A stretch of 28,755 nt of DNA from assembly GCA_023473405.1 (NCBI GenBank), contig JAMCZD010000005.1:2977-31731 (forward strand). Reading direction: 5' to 3'. The stretch is from Candidatus Omnitrophota bacterium (GTDB lineage Bacteria; Verrucomicrobiota; Verrucomicrobiia; Limisphaerales; UBA1319). Positions 16,001 to 24,500 of the stretch are shown in pieces. Under the pieces are notes generated by a model. It saw only the letters and a list, made by a program, of their open reading frames with translations, was not told where the DNA came from and made no database searches. Position 1 is the first letter of the stretch. Every line of letters begins with the position of its first letter. Both the position numbers and the translations under genes were made by a program.

Positions 16001-16337
16001 AAAGGCAAGGCCCGCGGGGCCGAACGAGCGGGAGCGAGCGAGCCAATCGCCGGTTTCTACATCGGCAGAGCGTGCGCCGGCCCAACGCGAAGCGGTCGGA
16101 AACCCGCGATACAGCAGACTCGGAGGTGTTGCGCCACGAAACGAATGGAAAAGCTTCGGGCCAACCAGCCTTCGGATCAGGCCGGTTTGTAAGCCCCGGC
16201 CGGGTGTGATACATTGCCAAGGTTCGCGCCGAGGCTTGATGGTTGGATGGACCGGCATCACCTTCCGCGAACGACTGAATTAAGCAAATAAGCAACGGAT
16301 TTAACGGGATAAATTCGACGAAACCAGGGTGGCATCC

Positions 16338-16952
16338 ATGAAGATTTTAATAGTTTACTATTCGCGCTATGGGCACGTTCTGCAATTAGCCCGGGCGGTC
16401 GAGGCTGGAGCAAAAACTGTTGAGGGGATCGAGGTTGTTTTTCGACGGGCACCGGAATTTCCCGAGGTTTTGAAAGAATTGGAGAAGAGCGAGCACGCCT
16501 CGAGAATCTGGAAAGAACAACAAGCGACACCCGAATGCAGTCTCGATGATCTGCGCGAGGCCTCGGGCGTGGTTTTTGGTTCGCCGACTCGCTTTGGCAA
16601 CATGATCGCACAGATGAAGTATCTTTTCGATTCCACCGCCTCGCTCTGGCTCAAGGGAGAAATGGAGGGAAAGCCTGCCGGGCTGTTTACTTCAACGGCT
16701 TCCACTCACGGCGGTCAGGAAACCACGTGCCTCACCATGATGGCGCCGTTGTTGCACTTAGGCATGCTCGTTGTGGGCGTTCCCTACTCGATCCCTGGGA
16801 TGATACACGTGGAAGCCCGCGGTGGAACACCTTACGGGGCCTCGACGATTGCCGGCGCCAAGGCCGAGCTGTCGCCTGCCCCGGCGGACTTGGAGATTGC
16901 GCGGGCGCTGGGCCGTCGCGTCTCGATGATCACCAAGAAGCTCTTTTCATAG
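16338..16952 (+). CDS. wrbA: NAD(P)H:quinone oxidoreductase type IV (WrbA)
   Basis: 204 residues of the flavodoxin-like FMN enzyme that reduces quinones by two electrons and so avoids semiquinone radicals. The ATG at 16338 gives MKILIVYYSRYGHV, the normal family start with the FMN phosphate-binding loop. An AGGGTGG sequence five bases upstream is the likely ribosome-binding site and overlaps a GTG at 16329 that would be a poorer start. Further FMN-contact segments are GSPTRFGNM (about residues 77-85) and TSTASTHGGQETT (about 116-128). The length is that of the family. It is cytoplasmic and monocistronic. It faces away from the hydrogenase operon, so any link to H2 metabolism is only positional. 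Confidence 0.96.
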   Translation: MKILIVYYSRYGHVLQLARAVEAGAKTVEGIEVVFRRAPEFPEVLKELEKSEHASRIWKEQQATPECSLDDLREASGVVFGSPTRFGNMIAQMKYLFDSTASLWLKGEMEGKPAGLFTSTASTHGGQETTCLTMMAPLLHLGMLVVGVPYSIPGMIHVEARGGTPYGASTIAGAKAELSPAPADLEIARALGRRVSMITKKLFS

Positions 16953-16977
16953 CCTGGAAACTGATGAACTCCAGCGG

Positions 16978-17015
16978 GCGCGGCGGCAATGGGGAGGCGG
17001 GGGATGCCGCCGCGC
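16978..17015. terminator. GC-rich hairpin between convergent wrbA and glnA
   Basis: Perfect 10-bp arms GCGCGGCGGC (16978-16987) and GCCGCCGCGC (17006-17015) enclose an 18-base loop. The hairpin lies 26 bp after the wrbA stop and 36 bp beyond the glnA stop, so it could serve both genes. No U-tract follows on either side, so intrinsic termination would be atypical; it may instead stabilise mRNA 3' ends. Confidence 0.5.
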
Positions 17016-17028
17016 CGGTCGGGGGGGC

Positions 17029-17062
17029 GCTGGTTTACACGTCATGCTGGTTTACACGTCAT
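17029..17062. repeat. 17-bp perfect tandem duplication spanning the glnA stop codon
   Basis: GCTGGTTTACACGTCAT occurs twice without a gap, at 17029-17045 and 17046-17062. On the minus strand the copy at 17046-17062 contains the last glnA codons and the TAA stop. The other copy lies just downstream of the stop and is untranslated. It looks like a slippage duplication. Confidence 0.95.
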
Positions 17063-18473
17063 AATAGAGAAAGAACTCGTATGGATGCGGTCGCAGGCGC
17101 AAGGCGTCGTGTTCTTTGCGTTTGCTGGCGATCCACATGTCAAGGAAGTCCATCGTGAAGACGTCTCCTTTGAGCAGGAATTCGTGGTCCTTTTCGAGGC
17201 AATCCAATGCCTCGCCCAGGCTGCCGGGGACGCTGGGGACTTGTTTAAGCTCCTCGGGCGGCAGCTCGTAGATATTCTTGTCGAGAGGTTCGCCGGGATC
17301 AATTTTATTGATAATCCCGTCCAGTCCGGCCAGCATCATGGCAGCGAAGGCGAGGTAAGGATTCGCCGAGGGATCGGGCGGACGATACTCGATGCGTTTG
17401 GTTTTTGGATTTTCGCTGTAAGTGGGAATCCGGATGCCGGCGCTTCGATTGCGCGAGCTGTAAGCGAGGTTGACTGGGGCCTCATAGCCGGGAACCAATC
17501 TTTTATAGGAGTTGGTGGTGGGACTGCAAATGGCGCACAAGGCCCGGGCGTGTTTCAGGACGCCGCCGATGTAATAGAGGGCCAATTGGCTTAACCCGGC
17601 GTATTCATTGCCGGCGAACAGGGGTTTTCCCTTCTTCCACAACGACATATGAGTATGCATTCCGGATCCATTGTCGCCGAAAAGAGGCTTGGGCATAAGG
17701 GTCACTGTTTTGCCGTATTTCTTGGCGACATTTTTGAGGACGTACTTGTAAACCATCATGTTATCGGCCGTTTTGACCAGGGTATCGAAGCGGATATCGA
17801 TCTCGGCCTGGCCGGCGGTGGCCACCTCGTGGTGCTGGCGTTCGACTTGAACGCCCAACTGTTCCATGACCAGGCACATCTCGGTGCGGATATCCTGAAG
17901 TGCATCCGATGGGGGGACGGGAAAGTACCCCTCCTTGTGGCGGATTTTGTATCCCAGGTTCGGGGTATCACCGCGGCCGGAATTCCAAATGCCTTCCTCC
18001 GAATCGACGTTGTAGAAGGCGCTGTTTACCTTTTGATCGTACTGGACGCTGTCGAAGATGAAGAATTCCGCCTCGGGACCAAAATAGGCGGCGTCGGCGA
18101 TGCCGGTGCTTTGCAGGTATTTTTCGGCCCGCTGGGCGATGCCGCGCGGGTCGCGGCTGTAGATTTCCTTGGTGCCCGTCTCGGCTACGGTGCAGGTGAT
18201 GGACAAGGTGGGCACGCGACAAAACGGATCGATGAATGCGGTGCTCGGATCGGGCATGGCCAGCATGTCGGAGGCCTCGATCGATTTCCATCCGCGAATC
18301 GATGAACCGTCGAAACCGAGACCTTCGGTAAAGGCTTCCTCGGTCAATTCACTGATAGGTAGAGTGAAATGCTGCCAGATGCCAAACGTATCGACAAACT
18401 TGACATCGACCATTTGAGCGCCTTTTTTCTGGGCCATTTCCAATACACTTTTTGCTGTGGTAGTAGTGCTCAT
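17052..18473 (-). CDS. glnA: Glutamine synthetase, type I-beta
   Basis: 473 residues. The enzyme makes glutamine from glutamate, ammonia and ATP as a dodecamer in the cytoplasm. Landmarks include FTEGLGFDGSSIRGW at 48-62, FGPEAEFFIFD (about 131-141, metal-binding Glu residues), the ATP-binding KPLFGDNGSGMH (262-273) and the Arg-rich NRSAGIRIP near 342-350. Tyr402 in DKNIYELPPEE matches the adenylylation site of type I-beta enzymes. Control by a GlnE-type adenylyltransferase is therefore plausible, though no glnE is in the window. The gene lies 236 bp downstream of amtB on the same strand and may have its own promoter. Its 3' end carries a 17-bp tandem duplication that leaves the protein unchanged. 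Confidence 0.97.
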   Translation of the reverse strand: MSTTTTAKSVLEMAQKKGAQMVDVKFVDTFGIWQHFTLPISELTEEAFTEGLGFDGSSIRGWKSIEASDMLAMPDPSTAFIDPFCRVPTLSITCTVAETGTKEIYSRDPRGIAQRAEKYLQSTGIADAAYFGPEAEFFIFDSVQYDQKVNSAFYNVDSEEGIWNSGRGDTPNLGYKIRHKEGYFPVPPSDALQDIRTEMCLVMEQLGVQVERQHHEVATAGQAEIDIRFDTLVKTADNMMVYKYVLKNVAKKYGKTVTLMPKPLFGDNGSGMHTHMSLWKKGKPLFAGNEYAGLSQLALYYIGGVLKHARALCAICSPTTNSYKRLVPGYEAPVNLAYSSRNRSAGIRIPTYSENPKTKRIEYRPPDPSANPYLAFAAMMLAGLDGIINKIDPGEPLDKNIYELPPEELKQVPSVPGSLGEALDCLEKDHEFLLKGDVFTMDFLDMWIASKRKEHDALRLRPHPYEFFLYYDV

Positions 18474-18601
18474 GAGATAATACGCTGCCTTATGTTTCCA
18501 ACGCGGCGCGGTGATTCCGGGCGGGTTTGCCGCCAGGAGACCGCGACGCGAAATTGCTTTTCGATTTCACTGTTGCCGTCCATGAATATCCCGGTTGCTC
18601 T

Positions 18602-18636
18602 GGGCCGGCCTTGCGAATACTCGCAGGATTTGGCCC
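18602..18636. other. Nested hairpin between amtB and glnA
   Basis: Inner arms TGCGA (18612-18616) and TCGCA (18621-18625) with a four-base loop sit inside outer arms GGGCC (18602-18606) and GGCCC (18632-18636). It is the most structured part of the 236-bp amtB-glnA gap. It could be an mRNA processing or attenuation point between the two genes. No T-tract and no clear promoter for glnA were found in this gap. Confidence 0.4.
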
Positions 18637-18709
18637 GCGCGACAAGCATCGAGCGGTTTGGCGCGGGGCGGTTCGATAAATACGGGTTGAACGGGGCATC
18701 ACGTGGGTG

Positions 18710-20167
18710 TCAATCGTGGTAGGCTTCTTCCCCATGCTCCACCAAATCCAGCCCGATGGTCTCCACATCCTCGGAAACGCGCAGGCCGATAAGGACACGA
18801 ATGAGGAATCCCAGGATGGTAGTCCCGACTATGGCGAAGAGCAAGGTGACGCCGATGGCCTTCAATTGTTCCAGCCAAAGGATATGGCCAACGACGCCCT
18901 TCAGGTTCAGGTCCAGGTTTGGATTCACCGACGATGTAGCCAGCAACCCGGTCAAGAAGGCTCCAATAGTGCCTCCGACGGCGTGCACGCCAAAGGTATC
19001 GAGCGAGTCGTCATACCCGAGCCAGCCCTTGAGCTTGTAACAGGCCATGAAGGGGATTAACCCCGCGGCCAGGCCAATGAGGATGGCGCCGGACGAGTCC
19101 ACGAACCCGGCTGCTGGAGTCACCACTACCAGGCCCGCCACGGCGCCAGAACAGAAACCCAGAATACTTGGTTTTCCCTTAAGGACGTATTCAGCCATCG
19201 CCCACACAAAGGAGGCTGTCGCGGCAGCCAGGGTGGTGGTCATGAAGGCATTGGCGGCGATACCGTCGGCGGCGACAGCGCTGCCGGCGTTGAATCCGTA
19301 CCAACCCACCCAGAGCATGCCGGTGCCGATCATGCAAAGAGCCATGCTGTGAGGCGGCATCGGTTCCTTGGGAAAGCCCAATCGTTTGCCCAGGAGCAGG
19401 CAGAGGATCAACGCCGACCAACCCGAGGACATGTGCACCACGGTTCCCCCGGCAAAATCAATGGCCTTGATCGATGCATTGGCATTCCAGACGCCGTTCA
19501 TCAACCCATCAACGCCCCAAACCATGTGCGCCATCGGGAAGTAAACCAAAAACATCCACCCGGTGACAAAGACCAGGATGGCGGAATACTTCATGCGTTC
19601 GGCGATGGCCCCCATAATCAAGGCGGGCGTGATGATCGCGAACATCAATTGATACATGGAAAACACGTTTTGGGAGACCCAATACGAGTAATTAGTGTTG
19701 GGATTTGAATTAACCCCTTTCAGAAACGCAAACGTGCCGGCGCTGCCAAAAACCGCGTTTCCCGCGGAAAACACGAGGCTGTAACCGACCAGCCACCAAA
19801 GGATGCTGACCAGGCCCGCAATTCCAAGGCATTGCGCCAAAACCGACAGGGCATTCTTGCGACGCACCAATCCGCCGTAAAAAAGGGCCAGGCCCGGCAG
19901 TGTCATAAACAGGACCAGGGCTGCCGAGGTCATCATCCAACCGTTGTGCGCCGGGCCGGGGCCGCTGATTTTGCTGGTCACCTTGGACTCGGGCGCATCG
20001 GCGTTGCGGGGGCCATTATTGATATAGGCCTCGAGATCGGCCACCCTTTGTTCGAGGGTTGGTTCGGCCTTCGCCGGCGCCGCGGCATCCGAGGGCGCCG
20101 CCGGCGCGCACCAGCCACCCAGACTGAGGCTCAGCAGAATCCCAAAAAGACGCAAGGCTTTCTTCAT
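18710..20167 (-). CDS. amtB: Ammonium transporter AmtB/Mep/Rh family
   Basis: 485 residues from the ATG at 20167 (MKKALRLF), which begins a signal peptide; the frame runs 39 codons further upstream but without signal-like sequence. A short periplasmic coiled segment (EPTLEQRVADLEAYINN, residues 35-51) precedes the transporter core, which begins around residue 75 (NGWMMTSAALVLFMTLPG). The core shows the usual run of about 11 membrane spans. The conserved pore histidines are His245 in GGTVVHMSSGW and His395 in FGVHAVGG. The cytoplasmic tail (about 463-485, LRVSEDVETIGLDLVEHGEEAYHD) matches the conserved C-terminal region that contacts GlnK in the E. coli complex. It lies 34 bp downstream of glnK in the classic glnK-amtB pair. 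The added signal peptide and periplasmic segment are common in Verrucomicrobia and Proteobacteria versions. Confidence 0.97.
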   Translation of the reverse strand: MKKALRLFGILLSLSLGGWCAPAAPSDAAAPAKAEPTLEQRVADLEAYINNGPRNADAPESKVTSKISGPGPAHNGWMMTSAALVLFMTLPGLALFYGGLVRRKNALSVLAQCLGIAGLVSILWWLVGYSLVFSAGNAVFGSAGTFAFLKGVNSNPNTNYSYWVSQNVFSMYQLMFAIITPALIMGAIAERMKYSAILVFVTGWMFLVYFPMAHMVWGVDGLMNGVWNANASIKAIDFAGGTVVHMSSGWSALILCLLLGKRLGFPKEPMPPHSMALCMIGTGMLWVGWYGFNAGSAVAADGIAANAFMTTTLAAATASFVWAMAEYVLKGKPSILGFCSGAVAGLVVVTPAAGFVDSSGAILIGLAAGLIPFMACYKLKGWLGYDDSLDTFGVHAVGGTIGAFLTGLLATSSVNPNLDLNLKGVVGHILWLEQLKAIGVTLLFAIVGTTILGFLIRVLIGLRVSEDVETIGLDLVEHGEEAYHD

Positions 20168-20201
20168 ATCGCGTTTCTTCGGACAGTAATTGATACGAGA
20201 T

Positions 20202-20540
20202 TCAAATCGCTTGTTCACCCTTTTCCCCGGTCCGGATACGGATGGCCTCCTGAACCGGATAGACAAAAACCTTGCCATCCCCAATTTTGCCTGTCTTGGC
20301 GGCCTTCAGGATGGCGGCTATTGCCGTCTCGAGCCGGCTGTCGGACAAGACAATCTCGATCTTGATCTTGGGCAAAAAGTCCACCGTGTATTCACTGCCA
20401 CGGTATATTTCCGTATGCCCTTTCTGCCGTCCGAATCCCTTGACTTCGCTTACCGTCATTCCTTCTATCCCGACCTCGGCAAGCGCGTCCTTCACCTCTT
20501 CCAATTTGAATGGTTTCACTATGGCTTCGATTTTTTTCAT
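20202..20540 (-). CDS. glnK: PII signal-transduction protein
   Basis: 112 residues, exactly the family length. PII trimers sense 2-oxoglutarate and ATP/ADP and, when unmodified, plug AmtB. The start MKKIEAIVKPFKLEEVKDAL is canonical. The T-loop RGSEYTVDFLPK holds Tyr51, the uridylylation site, and the C-terminal block GKIGDGKVFVYPVQEAIRIRTGE matches the B-loop/C-loop signature. It is named glnK, not glnB, because of its position immediately before amtB; sequence alone would not decide. No strong Shine-Dalgarno sequence is visible. A sigma-54-like promoter lies about 37 bases upstream, consistent with nitrogen-limited induction of the glnK-amtB-glnA cluster. Confidence 0.97.
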   Translation of the reverse strand: MKKIEAIVKPFKLEEVKDALAEVGIEGMTVSEVKGFGRQKGHTEIYRGSEYTVDFLPKIKIEIVLSDSRLETAIAAILKAAKTGKIGDGKVFVYPVQEAIRIRTGEKGEQAI

Positions 20541-20576
20541 AATTCGCCCGTGCTTAGCCGTTGGTCTTTCGCAGGC

Positions 20577-20593
20577 AAGCAGGGCGGATGCCA
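20577..20593 (-). promoter_or_regulatory. Sigma-54-like -24/-12 promoter for glnK-amtB(-glnA)
   Basis: Reading leftward, TGGCATCCGCCCTGCTT has the -24 TGGCA and -12 TGC elements at the exact GG-to-GC spacing of sigma-54 promoters. It matches the consensus at the invariant GG and GC but departs at three less conserved positions. A transcript would begin near 20567 and leave a leader of about 27 bases before glnK. Activator sites were not identified. Confidence 0.55.
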
Positions 20594-20770
20594 GCCGGGG
20601 AAACGATCGGTAAAACGCGCTCGTAACAGGTTGGTACTTAGGAAGATAAATATATCGGCCCGGCCCGGAGTGATGCCGGGATTCAAACGTTCGCCTGGCG
20701 TTTTTTGAACACCCTACCCGATTTTAGCCATTCCGATTCATCCCCAGATATCGCTTAGGAAAACAGAAAA

Positions 20771-20813
20771 CAAGGAAAGGTCCGGCCCATTTCTTGCCTT
20801 CATGCTTTCCTTG
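20771..20813. promoter_or_regulatory. 9-bp inverted repeat upstream of the rightward sigma-54-like site
   Basis: Arms CAAGGAAAG (20771-20779) and CTTTCCTTG (20805-20813) are perfect inverted copies with a 25-bp spacer. They lie 23-65 bp upstream of the rightward -24 element, a position where enhancer-binding activators or IHF may bind. Function is inferred from position only. Confidence 0.4.
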
Positions 20814-20835
20814 AACTCACATTTTGGCGATAATC

Positions 20836-20851
20836 TGGCCCGTGGCTTGCA
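20836..20851 (+). promoter_or_regulatory. Near-consensus sigma-54 promoter pointing right
   Basis: TGGCCCGTGGCTTGCA differs from the sigma-54 consensus TGGCACGN4TTGCA at one position (A to C at position 5), with exact spacing. Transcription would start near 20863 and run into the gene fragment at 20900-21388. It may have served the intact gene before truncation. Confidence 0.6.
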
Positions 20852-20893
20852 GAAGCATCCCCCGGAAGTGCGGTTTTTGTGCTCCTATCCTAG

Positions 20894-20915
20894 TCTTGAA
20901 TCAATCTCGGATTCG
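20894..20915 (+). repeat. 22-bp direct repeat, copy A
   Basis: Identical over 22 bases to 25754-25775 in the same orientation; a weaker match extends about 10 bases to the left (CTATCCTAG against CTATTCCGG). The unit holds a small dyad GAATC...GATTC. The recognisable reading frame of the gene fragment begins just inside this copy. Confidence 0.9.
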
Positions 20916-21388
20916 TCTCTATAGCGCCTCCTCTCGGTCTCACTTACAATTTGCGCGTAGGAACGACGCCGGGTGGCTCGGACATTGTGTCGCCTCAGTC
21001 TGATCCGGAGACCGGGTTTCACCGGCTCCCGCAGCCAGGCAACGCCCAGCAGAGGCTTTTTGCCGTGCTCGATCACTTGCCCGAAGGGGAATACTTCTGG
21101 AGCGTCCAGGCCGTGGATGCCGCCTTTAACGGTTCTCCCTTCGCTTGGGAGGCCACTTTCACCGTGGCGCAACCCCGAATTACCTTGATCTCCGTGCCAG
21201 AGCCGGGCCAAGTCCAAATGGAATGTCGCGGCGTGACGTCGACTTCCTATACCATTCAGTCTTCCACCAACATGACGCAATGGACCGATATTGCCAATCT
21301 GGCCGCAACCACGAACGGCCTGATGAAATACGTCGATGATATGGCCACCAATGGTCCGGCAAGGTTCTACCGCCTGCGTTCGCAGTAG
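20900..21388 (+). pseudogene. C-terminal remnant of a secreted FG-GAP/VCBS-type protein
   Basis: The frame opens after a TGA at 20897-20899 and runs to the stop at 21386-21388, about 162 codons. It has no good start codon; a TTG at 20951 is possible. From APPLGLTYNLRVGTTPGGSD (starting near 20927) the sequence reads like the tail of FG-GAP/VCBS repeat proteins, continuing through PEGEYFWSVQAVDAAFNGSPFA. It ends with a verrucomicrobial-style domain finishing ARFYRLRSQ. No signal peptide, repeats or adhesion domains precede it, so most of the gene is missing. The break coincides with a 22-bp repeat whose other copy is 4.9 kb away, which suggests loss by recombination. A near-consensus sigma-54 promoter lies 50 bp upstream. 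It could still be expressed as a small protein, but it would be retained in the cytoplasm. Confidence 0.7.
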
Positions 21389-21558
21389 ATTCAATCCGCG
21401 GCAAACCAGGACTTCTGGCTAACAGGCCCGATGAATGGAGCTTGCGGAGCTCGTTGGACCGCAGAAGCTTCCGCGGCTTTTCCAACGATCACAATTAATC
21501 CAAGCGGCAAAGGACCCGTGGAATTCGAAAGTCTGCTGTTCCGGAAGCACCCCGCTTA

Positions 21559-24500
21559 TTAGGGTAATTGCCTCACCCGGTAAAACCGCGTTCCTGCAGA
21601 GGTGATTGAGTCGGTGAAGCTTTTCACAGAACCGTCTCCGACCAATGTTCGCCGCCATTGCCAATGAGCATCGGCCAAGATATCCTTGGATTCAAGATAA
21701 TACGCCTTCCCTCGATGCGTGGAAAAGGGAATGGTTAAGGCCTTGTTAAAAACATACGGAGCGAACAGTTCAAGTGAGATAGAAGGACGGCTATCGCTAA
21801 CCAAGACCAGGCTATGCGAACCGCCGGCCGCGATAGCGACTACGTTTGATAATCCTTCGGGGACTTCCCAGCGCTCGCGACTACTATAACCCCAAGCTTT
21901 GACGGTGCCATCCGCCAGCAATGCCAGATTGTGATTGCCGCCAGAACTAATGGCGATGACACTTGTCAAACCGGGAGGGACATTGGTTTGACCATCGCCG
22001 TAATCACCCCAGGCCACAACCGTGCCGTCAACCTTAAGCGCCATGTTGTGCATACCGCGCGACTGAATGCTTGCCACTTCTCCTAAATCAAGCGGAACCT
22101 GGCCTCCCCAACGCTGAGTTTCGCCCCAGGCCATCACGGTCCCATCAGCGCGGAGCGCCAGGAGATGATAAAACCCTCCGGCAGCAACAGCTACGGCATT
22201 AGTAATAGCGGAGGGAACCTCTGTTTGATGGTAGGAATTATCGCCGCAGGCCACCACCGAACCGTCTTCTTTCAGCGCCACGCTGTGACCTCCGCCGGCC
22301 GCGATAGCCACCACGCCCGTCAGACCGGGTGGAAAGTCTTTCTGGCCATAATCATTAGCGCCCCAAGCGATGACTGTTCCGTCAGCCCGCAGAGCCAAGT
22401 TGTGCATGCCCCCCGCCGCAATCGCGACGACGTCTGTCAATCCTGCTGGAACATCGGATTGTCCCGCATAATTGCCAAAACCATCCACATTCCATCCCCA
22501 AGCCACGACGGTGCCATCAGCATTGAGCGCCAGATTGTGCGCTCCGCCGGCAGCGACAGCGATTACGTTAGTCAAGCCTCCGGGAATTGGGGTTCTGCTG
22601 CCGTAGCTGTTGCCCCAGGTCGCAACTGAGGTCACGTCCAAAACGGCATTTGAACTTGCAACGAATCCAAAGACATTACTCACCATGACAGAATAGACAC
22701 CGTTGTGAGCGGGTTGGGAATTCGTGATTACAAAGATGGGACCAATTCCGCCAGTTATTGGATTACCGTCGCACCTCCATTGGAAATTCATTGGAACGGT
22801 GCCTTCCACTATGATGCCGAGCTGTGCTGACGCGCCCTTGAGGACCTGCAAATCTGGCGGTTGCCGCAGGATTCTGGGCGGACCGTCCATAGTGGTTAAA
22901 TGGGCGGCTGGGCTCAGTGTCTCGCCGCGCACGTTCCAAACCCGAACTTGATAGTTCCCGACCTCGTCGGCTGTCAAATTGCTGATGTTCAGGACAGATT
23001 GGTTCGCGCCGGCGATTTCCTTTCCATTCCGCAGCCATTGATAGTGTAGGGGACCTGATCCAACCGCTTTGACAATGAAAGAGGTGGTAGTTCCGTGATA
23101 CGCGGACCGGCTCACTGGATGTACCGTGATTACGGGTGATCCATCGCCAATCAAAGCCAAATTATGGGTAAACCCGCCGGCAATCGCCACGACATTCATC
23201 AAATCAGCGACCATCGTCGGCCGAGCAATATAAACGTTCTTCGCGTAATCATACTCGTAAAGCCAGGCAACTACCATGCCGTCGGCTTGAAGGGCTAGAT
23301 TGTGATAACCACTCGCTGCGATGGCGACGACATTGGTCGCCTCGGGTGGTGTTTCAATCGGATTGCCAAAGCGTTCCCAGGCAACCACTGTTCCATCGTT
23401 ACGCAGTGCCAAACGGCTGTTACCGGAGTCGATTGCCACCACGTTCGTTAGGTTGGGGGGACCGTTGGTTTGAATCGAACCATCATAGTAATCCCAAAAA
23501 ACCACTGTCCCGTCCCGCAGCAGTGCCATGTCTTGCTTAATAGACACCACATTCGACAATCCCGTTGGAACCGGGGCTTTCCCGCTGTAATTGGTTCCCC
23601 ACGTAACAACGGTCCCTTCGTTCTTCAGGGCCAAACTGCCCCACCAACAGGCGGCAATACTGATGACGTTGGTCAGGCCGCGCGGGACCTGGCATTGGCC
23701 ATGGAAATTGTCGCCCCAAGCCGTGACGGTGCCGTCGGCCTTGAGCGCCAGTGTATGCATATCCCCAGCGGCAATAGCGGTTACGTTCGACAGGTCTTTA
23801 GGGACATTGGTTATTCCGTCCAATGGATAACCCCAGGACACCACCTTCCCATCGCCCTTCAGCGCGACGCTATGGACGCCACCAACAGCGATTGCGGTCA
23901 CATTAGTCAATCCGCAGGGTACATTTGTTTTTCCATACTGGTTATCGCCCCACGCTAGTATCATCAGGACTTCCAGGGCCGCATTGGAGCTGGTGGTTGC
24001 TCCATAAGGATTGCTGATCAGCACACGGTACTGCCCGCGATGGTTCAGTTCCGTCTGCGCCAAGGTCAGGGCCGGGTTCGTTGCGCCGTCCAGGTCGATT
24101 CCATTGAACTGCCATTGATAACGATAGGGGGGAGAACCTTCCACCAGCACGCTCATTTTCATAGGCCCTCCACGGAGCACAGTTTGAGAAGAGGGCTGAT
24201 TAAGGATCAAAGGGGGCACTTCCAGGATTTCCAGGCCAATCGGATCACTGATCGTTTGGCCGAAGCGATTCCGGATCATTACGCGGTAATCTCCCGCCTG
24301 GTCGCGGGCTAAATCCGTCAGAATCAAAGCAGCATTTGTAGCTCCGGGAATAACTTCGCCGTTGTGTTGCCATTGGTACTCCAGAGGCGTCTCACCAATG
24401 GCCTGGACGGCAATCTGTGCGGTTGCTCCCAAATAAGAAACCGGAGCTCTGGGTAGGGCCGTTATCCGGGGCGGGCCTTTCCACACCAAGGCGAGGCTGT

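Larger units (their letters stand above)
15842..16337. other. Gene-free region between hydB and wrbA (divergent leaders)
   Basis: This 496-bp stretch must hold the promoters of the leftward hydrogenase operon and rightward wrbA. The half next to hydB carries a compact dyad (15858-15896) and a second stem-loop (15964-16000). Around 16010-16200 the sequence is GC-rich, and both strands have open frames without recognisable protein character. A GCGATTGG/CCAATCGC pair brackets the second stem-loop. I could not identify a convincing promoter. Confidence 0.4.

Noticed and set aside
15843..16295. A 150-codon minus-strand frame ending right before hydB
   Set aside because: Composition is unlike a protein (rich in Arg, Pro, Ser and Trp), there is no ribosome-binding site, and the region is full of hairpins.
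18474..18709. Sigma-54-like promoter for glnA (a TGGC...CGC match on the minus strand)
   Set aside because: Only the GG and GC positions fit; the -12 TT is replaced by CC, which is no better than expected by chance.
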